Of a stretch of 8,759 nt of DNA, positions 5,493 to 8,759 are shown piece by piece (within the stretch, counting starts at the first letter, position 1; the number at the start of each line of letters is the position of its first letter). Both the position numbers and the translations under genes were made by a program. The notes beneath the pieces were generated by a model. That model ran no database searches and had not been told where the DNA came from. It worked only from the letters and a program-made list of their open reading frames with translations. The DNA comes from Balneolaceae bacterium (GTDB lineage Bacteria > Bacteroidota > Rhodothermia > Balneolales > Balneolaceae), in contig SKZL01000371.1 of assembly GCA_007127395.1 (NCBI GenBank), positions 1 through 8,759 on the forward strand, given 5' to 3'.

Positions 5493-7493
5493 ATGAATCA
5501 AGATAGTCAGATTACCCTAAAATGCGCCAATACAATACGATCACTCTCAATGGACGCTGTTCAGGCAGCCAATTCAGGTCACCCCGGAATGCCTATGGGA
5601 ATGGCCGATGTGGCAGTAGTTTTATGGACAAAATTTCTAAAACATAATCCCGGGAATCCGGGATGGTTCGACCGTGACAGATTTATTTTGTCAGCAGGCC
5701 ATGGTTCAATGCTGATTTACTCACTGTTGCATTTGAGCGGCTATGATCTCTCTCTGGATGAACTTAAAAACTTTCGACAGTACAATAGTCAAACACCCGG
5801 ACACCCGGAATTTGGGTTTACAGCCGGAGTAGAGACAACTACAGGCCCTCTTGGACAGGGATTCGGGACCGGTATCGGTATGGCCATTGCAGAACAATTT
5901 ATGGCTGCGACATTTAACAAAAAATCTCATAAACTTGTCGATCATTACACATACGCAATTGTTAGTGATGGAGACCTGATGGAGGGAATCTCCCATGAAT
6001 CAGCTTCACTTGCTGGACATCTGAAGCTGAATAAACTGATCTATCTGTATGATTCGAATAAAATTTCAATAGACGGCTCAACTGACCTGGCGTTTACTGA
6101 TGACACGCTGAGCCGATTTGAAGCATATGGCTGGGATACTCAGGTGGTTGACGGGCACAATCATGAAGAGATTGAACAAGCTATAAAAAATGCCAAAAAC
6201 AGTGATAAACCATCTCTAATTGAGTGTAAAACACGTATTGGATTTGGAAGCCCAAATAAAGAAGGCACTGCAGAGGTACATGGGGCTCCTTTAGGTGATG
6301 AAGAAATTCGTCTGACAAAAGAGAGTCTTGGAATGGATCCGGATAAGAAATTTCAAATTCCGGCGGATGTAAAAGAGGAGATGAGCCGCTCTGTTGTGGC
6401 AGGAAGTTCCACAGAAGCTGAGTGGAATGAGGTTTTGAACGATTATGTAACACTTTATCCAAATGATGCAGTTTTGTTCAAGCAGTTTACGACAAGAACA
6501 CTGCCTGATGGTTTTGAAAAATCACTGCCTCTATTTGATCCAGATCCTAAAGGGATGGCCACAAGAAAGGCCTCAGGTGCTGTATTGAATGCAATTTCCA
6601 AACACTTGCACAATCTGATAGGGGGTTCTGCAGATTTAACCGGAAGCAACAATACAGACTTTGAAAATTCAGGTATTTTTGATGCGTCAGACCGAAAGGG
6701 CAGATATATTCACTATGGAGTTCGTGAACATGCTATGGCTGCTGCTCTCAATGGGTTGGCACTCCACGGCGGAGTCATTCCCTATGGTGGGACTTTCCTG
6801 GTCTTTTCGGACTATAACAAACCCTCTATAAGAATTGCCGCCCTCTCAAAAATTCCATCAATTTTTGTCTTTACTCACGATAGTATCGGGTTAGGAGAGG
6901 ATGGGCCAACTCATCAGCCGATCGAGCATTTGGCCGCTCTGAGGGCAACACCAAATGTATACCTGTTCAGGCCTGCAGATGCAAATGAAACAGCTTTAAG
7001 CTGGAAATGTGCCATCACCAGGGATGATGGGCCTTCACTTCTGGCATTAACCAGACAATCTCTGCCCACGTTAGACCGCTCCAGATATGGTGATGTAAGC
7101 GGAGTAGAAAAAGGTGCGTATATCATCAAAAAAGAGAGTGACAATGAAATTGGGATTTTACTGATGGCGACTGGTTCAGAGGTGCATATTGCTCTTGAAA
7201 CAGCCGAACTTCTTGAAAAAGAGGGTGTATCGACAAGGGTTGTCAGTATGCCGTGTATAGAGCTTTTTGAGGAACAACCGGAATCTTATCGAAATCAGAT
7301 CTTACCGCCTGATGTAAAGAGGCGGATCTCAGTTGAGGCCGCTACCACATTCGGATGGCATCGATGGGTAGGTGATAATGGTTTGACAATTGGCATTGAT
7401 ACATTTGGTTTGTCTGCACCATATCAGAAGGTTTATGAACATTTTGGAATCACCGCAGATAGTATCGCTAAAAAGGCTCAATCACTGCTATAA
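5493..7493 (+). CDS. tkt: Transketolase
   Basis: A complete 666-residue transketolase, close to the roughly 660-residue norm of bacterial enzymes. It uses thiamine diphosphate and a divalent metal to move two-carbon ketol units between sugar phosphates (xylulose 5-phosphate to ribose 5-phosphate or erythrose 4-phosphate) in the non-oxidative pentose phosphate pathway, in the cytoplasm. Visible landmarks: SGHPGMPMG (28-36, H30), SAGHGS (67-72, H70), the cofactor motif SDGDLMEG (158-165, D161) closing with YDSN (186-189, N189), and EVHGAP (261-266, H263). In the pyrimidine domain are GVREHAMAAALNG (409-421, catalytic E412) and GLGEDGPTHQPIEHL (466-480, H474). The C-terminal domain (about 540-666) is intact. 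All key residues are present and no frameshift is seen. The ATG lacks a Shine-Dalgarno (AAAACTGATCA upstream). It is probably transcribed alone from the promoter at 5399-5428. Confidence 0.98.
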   Translation: MNQDSQITLKCANTIRSLSMDAVQAANSGHPGMPMGMADVAVVLWTKFLKHNPGNPGWFDRDRFILSAGHGSMLIYSLLHLSGYDLSLDELKNFRQYNSQTPGHPEFGFTAGVETTTGPLGQGFGTGIGMAIAEQFMAATFNKKSHKLVDHYTYAIVSDGDLMEGISHESASLAGHLKLNKLIYLYDSNKISIDGSTDLAFTDDTLSRFEAYGWDTQVVDGHNHEEIEQAIKNAKNSDKPSLIECKTRIGFGSPNKEGTAEVHGAPLGDEEIRLTKESLGMDPDKKFQIPADVKEEMSRSVVAGSSTEAEWNEVLNDYVTLYPNDAVLFKQFTTRTLPDGFEKSLPLFDPDPKGMATRKASGAVLNAISKHLHNLIGGSADLTGSNNTDFENSGIFDASDRKGRYIHYGVREHAMAAALNGLALHGGVIPYGGTFLVFSDYNKPSIRIAALSKIPSIFVFTHDSIGLGEDGPTHQPIEHLAALRATPNVYLFRPADANETALSWKCAITRDDGPSLLALTRQSLPTLDRSRYGDVSGVEKGAYIIKKESDNEIGILLMATGSEVHIALETAELLEKEGVSTRVVSMPCIELFEEQPESYRNQILPPDVKRRISVEAATTFGWHRWVGDNGLTIGIDTFGLSAPYQKVYEHFGITADSIAKKAQSLL

Positions 7494-7502
7494 CATGTAG
7501 AC

Positions 7503-7555
7503 AGCATCTCAATCTTTAGCCAAGATCAAAGTGTGCTGATGGATTGCGAGATGCT
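7503..7555. repeat. Imperfect long-loop hairpin between convergent genes
   Basis: AGCATCTC (7503-7510) pairs perfectly with GAGATGCT (7548-7555), and AATC (7511-7514) continues the stem with GATT (7542-7545) across a 2-nt GC bulge. The loop is 27 nt. It fills most of the 67-bp gap between transketolase and the convergent phosphatase, where a bidirectional transcript end is expected. Neither side is followed by a T run, so it could instead be an mRNA 3'-end stabilising stem. Confidence 0.45.
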
Positions 7556-7560
7556 AATAT

Positions 7561-8739
7561 TCAAGCGTTCTCCTGATCCTGATCTTGTTTTGTTATCATG
7601 GGCTCGTTCTTGTGAATTGTTGTAAAGGTGATATCATCGATTGGCCGTTCATCACCCAAAAACTGTTCAATAGAAGAGCGTACTTTCTGAGTAATTGTTT
7701 TGGCATGCAATGAACCGTAAATGGAGAATAAACCGTCAAGACGTTCTTCGCCATACTCCTCACCGGCTCTGTTTCTGGCTTCAATCAGTCCATCGGTATA
7801 TAACAACAGGCTATCGCCAGGCTGAAACACATATTTTTTCTCTTCCATTGTTTTTTCCAAATTTGCGGTGGTGGTCATGCCAAGCGCAAATCCATCCGTA
7901 TTGAGCTTAAAAGTTGTATCGTGCTCTTTATTGTAAACAAAGGGGATATTATGCCCGGCTCTGGCAAAAATAAATTGGTCTTTATCATGAGGAAAAAATG
8001 CAGCACATGCGGTTACAAACGTCTTGTCACGACGTCCGGATTTGAGATAATCATTCAACTCCATGAGCAGATCCTTAGGGGAGGGGTTCAATTTTTTAAT
8101 CAACAGATGCACCAAAGCCTGAATGCGAACCATATATAAGGCTGCACTCAATCCCTTTCCAGAAACATCAGCGATAATAATGTATGTCCCTTTTGGGGTT
8201 TCAATAATGTCTACATAGTCACCGCCAACTTCATGAGCTGTTGCTGCGAATGAGTAAACTTCCAGATTCTTGATTCTGAAATTTGAGGGCGGAAGAAGGC
8301 TCAGTTGTATTTCACGTGCAAAATCGAGCTCCTGCTGAACCTCTGACTTTTCAAGCAGTTCAACCAACAGTATCAATAGCATACCGGCAAAAGAGAGCGG
8401 TAAAAGCAGAGGATGCAGGATATGCCCAGACAGACCAATAAGCAGAAAAAAATAGTAGAACGCAAAACTGACCATTGAGATGCCAAAAATAAGCCTTCTC
8501 ACCGGATTCAATCTTTTAGTCAGAGCCGAAAGCAGGCTAAGGAATTTTTGGAAAACCGGAATCTGGCTGTGCGGAGTGCGAGGATGAACCTCTTCAACAG
8601 CATCGTAGTAGAGTTTTTTGATCCGGTCTGAATCAGACTGAAACTCTTTACCAAGTTGTTTACCACTCATCCCGCTGACATACTCCTCATAAAAAGCTTT
8701 GGTGCTGTATGAGGATTTGGTTTCATTTTTTAATGCCAT
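7561..8739 (-). CDS. Membrane-anchored PP2C-type serine phosphatase, RsbU/SpoIIE family
   Basis: A 392-residue protein with a cytoplasmic-looking N-terminal part (1-80, no domain recognised), two closely spaced membrane segments (about 83-103 and 108-129), a short linker with FAREIQLSLLPP (140-151), and a SpoIIE-type PP2C domain from about 160 to 376. Metal-site and family motifs are intact: EVGGDYVD (170-177, D174), DVSGKG (191-196), AGHN (261-264), YTDGLIE (314-320, D316) and DDIT (368-371). FAREIQ-type linkers usually precede SpoIIE catalytic domains. Such enzymes dephosphorylate STAS anti-anti-sigma proteins in partner-switching cascades; no STAS protein or RsbW-type kinase is encoded in the window, so the substrate is unknown. 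There is no PAS, GAF, HAMP or receiver domain, which leaves the signal input unclear. The ATG at 8739 has no Shine-Dalgarno. The gene converges on transketolase and ends in a polar tail (KQDQDQENA). Confidence 0.92.
   Translation of the reverse strand: MALKNETKSSYSTKAFYEEYVSGMSGKQLGKEFQSDSDRIKKLYYDAVEEVHPRTPHSQIPVFQKFLSLLSALTKRLNPVRRLIFGISMVSFAFYYFFLLIGLSGHILHPLLLPLSFAGMLLILLVELLEKSEVQQELDFAREIQLSLLPPSNFRIKNLEVYSFAATAHEVGGDYVDIIETPKGTYIIIADVSGKGLSAALYMVRIQALVHLLIKKLNPSPKDLLMELNDYLKSGRRDKTFVTACAAFFPHDKDQFIFARAGHNIPFVYNKEHDTTFKLNTDGFALGMTTTANLEKTMEEKKYVFQPGDSLLLYTDGLIEARNRAGEEYGEERLDGLFSIYGSLHAKTITQKVRSSIEQFLGDERPIDDITFTTIHKNEPMITKQDQDQENA
8308..8323. promoter_or_regulatory. Degenerate parS-like 16-mer inside the phosphatase gene (weak)
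   Basis: TATTTCACGTGCAAAA matches the widespread parS consensus TGTTTCACGTGAAACA at 13 of 16 positions, including the whole CACGTG core. It overlaps the codons for DFAREI (residues 139-144), a conserved linker motif, which by itself explains part of the match. It lies about 5.5 kb from parB. It may be a low-affinity site or chance. Confidence 0.2.
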
Positions 8740-8759
8740 AGATCTGTCTGTTAATGTTC

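Noticed and set aside
5721..7144. Minus-strand open frames within transketolase
   Set aside because: They are antisense shadows of a fully conserved enzyme gene.
7695..8139. Plus-strand open frames opposite the phosphatase gene
   Set aside because: They lie fully within a gene with intact catalytic motifs and show no recognisable protein features.
2..8739. A single stress circuit joining the ECF sigma pair and the RsbU-type phosphatase
   Set aside because: ECF/anti-sigma pairs and PP2C partner switching use different partners, and the genes are 6.6 kb apart in opposite directions with no STAS or RsbW gene between.
1..8759. Mobile elements, CRISPR arrays, tRNA or rRNA genes, toxin–antitoxin or defence genes
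   Set aside because: Reading both strands showed no transposase, integrase, spaced repeats, clover-leaf sequence or defence-type domains.

Overview
The window reads as ordinary chromosomal sequence from a member of the Bacteroidota/Balneolota–Rhodothermota side of the FCB group; a marine or halophilic Balneolales-type bacterium would fit, but this is inference. The grounds are: a parA–parB–DUF5683 gene string typical of that group; an ECF sigma factor with the NTALGRMRYAL-type region 4 common there; almost no Shine-Dalgarno sequences ahead of the genes; and two candidate promoters of the Bacteroidota type (TTTG, then TAnnTTTG) rather than classical -35/-10 boxes. I see no insertion sequence, phage gene, CRISPR array, tRNA or rRNA.

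Layout. Bases 2-918 hold the 3' part of an ECF sigma factor gene, cut by the window edge, and a single-pass membrane protein overlapping it by ATGA, most likely its anti-sigma factor. A 158-bp gap with a candidate promoter, inverted repeats and DnaA-box-like sites leads to a four-gene co-directional run (1077-4182): parA, parB, a DUF5683 envelope protein whose start lies inside parB, and a LOG-family phosphoribohydrolase. A 118-bp AT-rich gap with a 12-bp-stem inverted repeat precedes a secreted TPR protein (4301-5329), which ends at a strong intrinsic terminator. A candidate promoter then precedes a full-length transketolase (5493-7493). A membrane-anchored RsbU/SpoIIE-type PP2C phosphatase (7561-8739) converges on it from the minus strand across a short gap holding a large imperfect hairpin. 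No gene-free stretch exceeds 163 bp.

How the genes relate. ParA and ParB form the chromosome segregation and origin-positioning pair; their partner site parS is not present in perfect form, only as a degenerate 13/16 match inside the phosphatase gene. The DUF5683 gene is tied to parB by a 14-bp overlap, so the two are probably translationally coupled. The LOG enzyme (nucleotide salvage), the TPR protein (envelope, unknown role) and transketolase (pentose phosphate pathway) look like independent housekeeping functions. The two regulatory ends belong to different signalling types: an ECF sigma/anti-sigma pair, and a PP2C phosphatase of the kind that feeds partner-switching cascades. Nothing links them. 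I did not find a convincing undescribed system; the findings are modest observations, the best being parB–DUF5683 coupling and the structured region ahead of parA.
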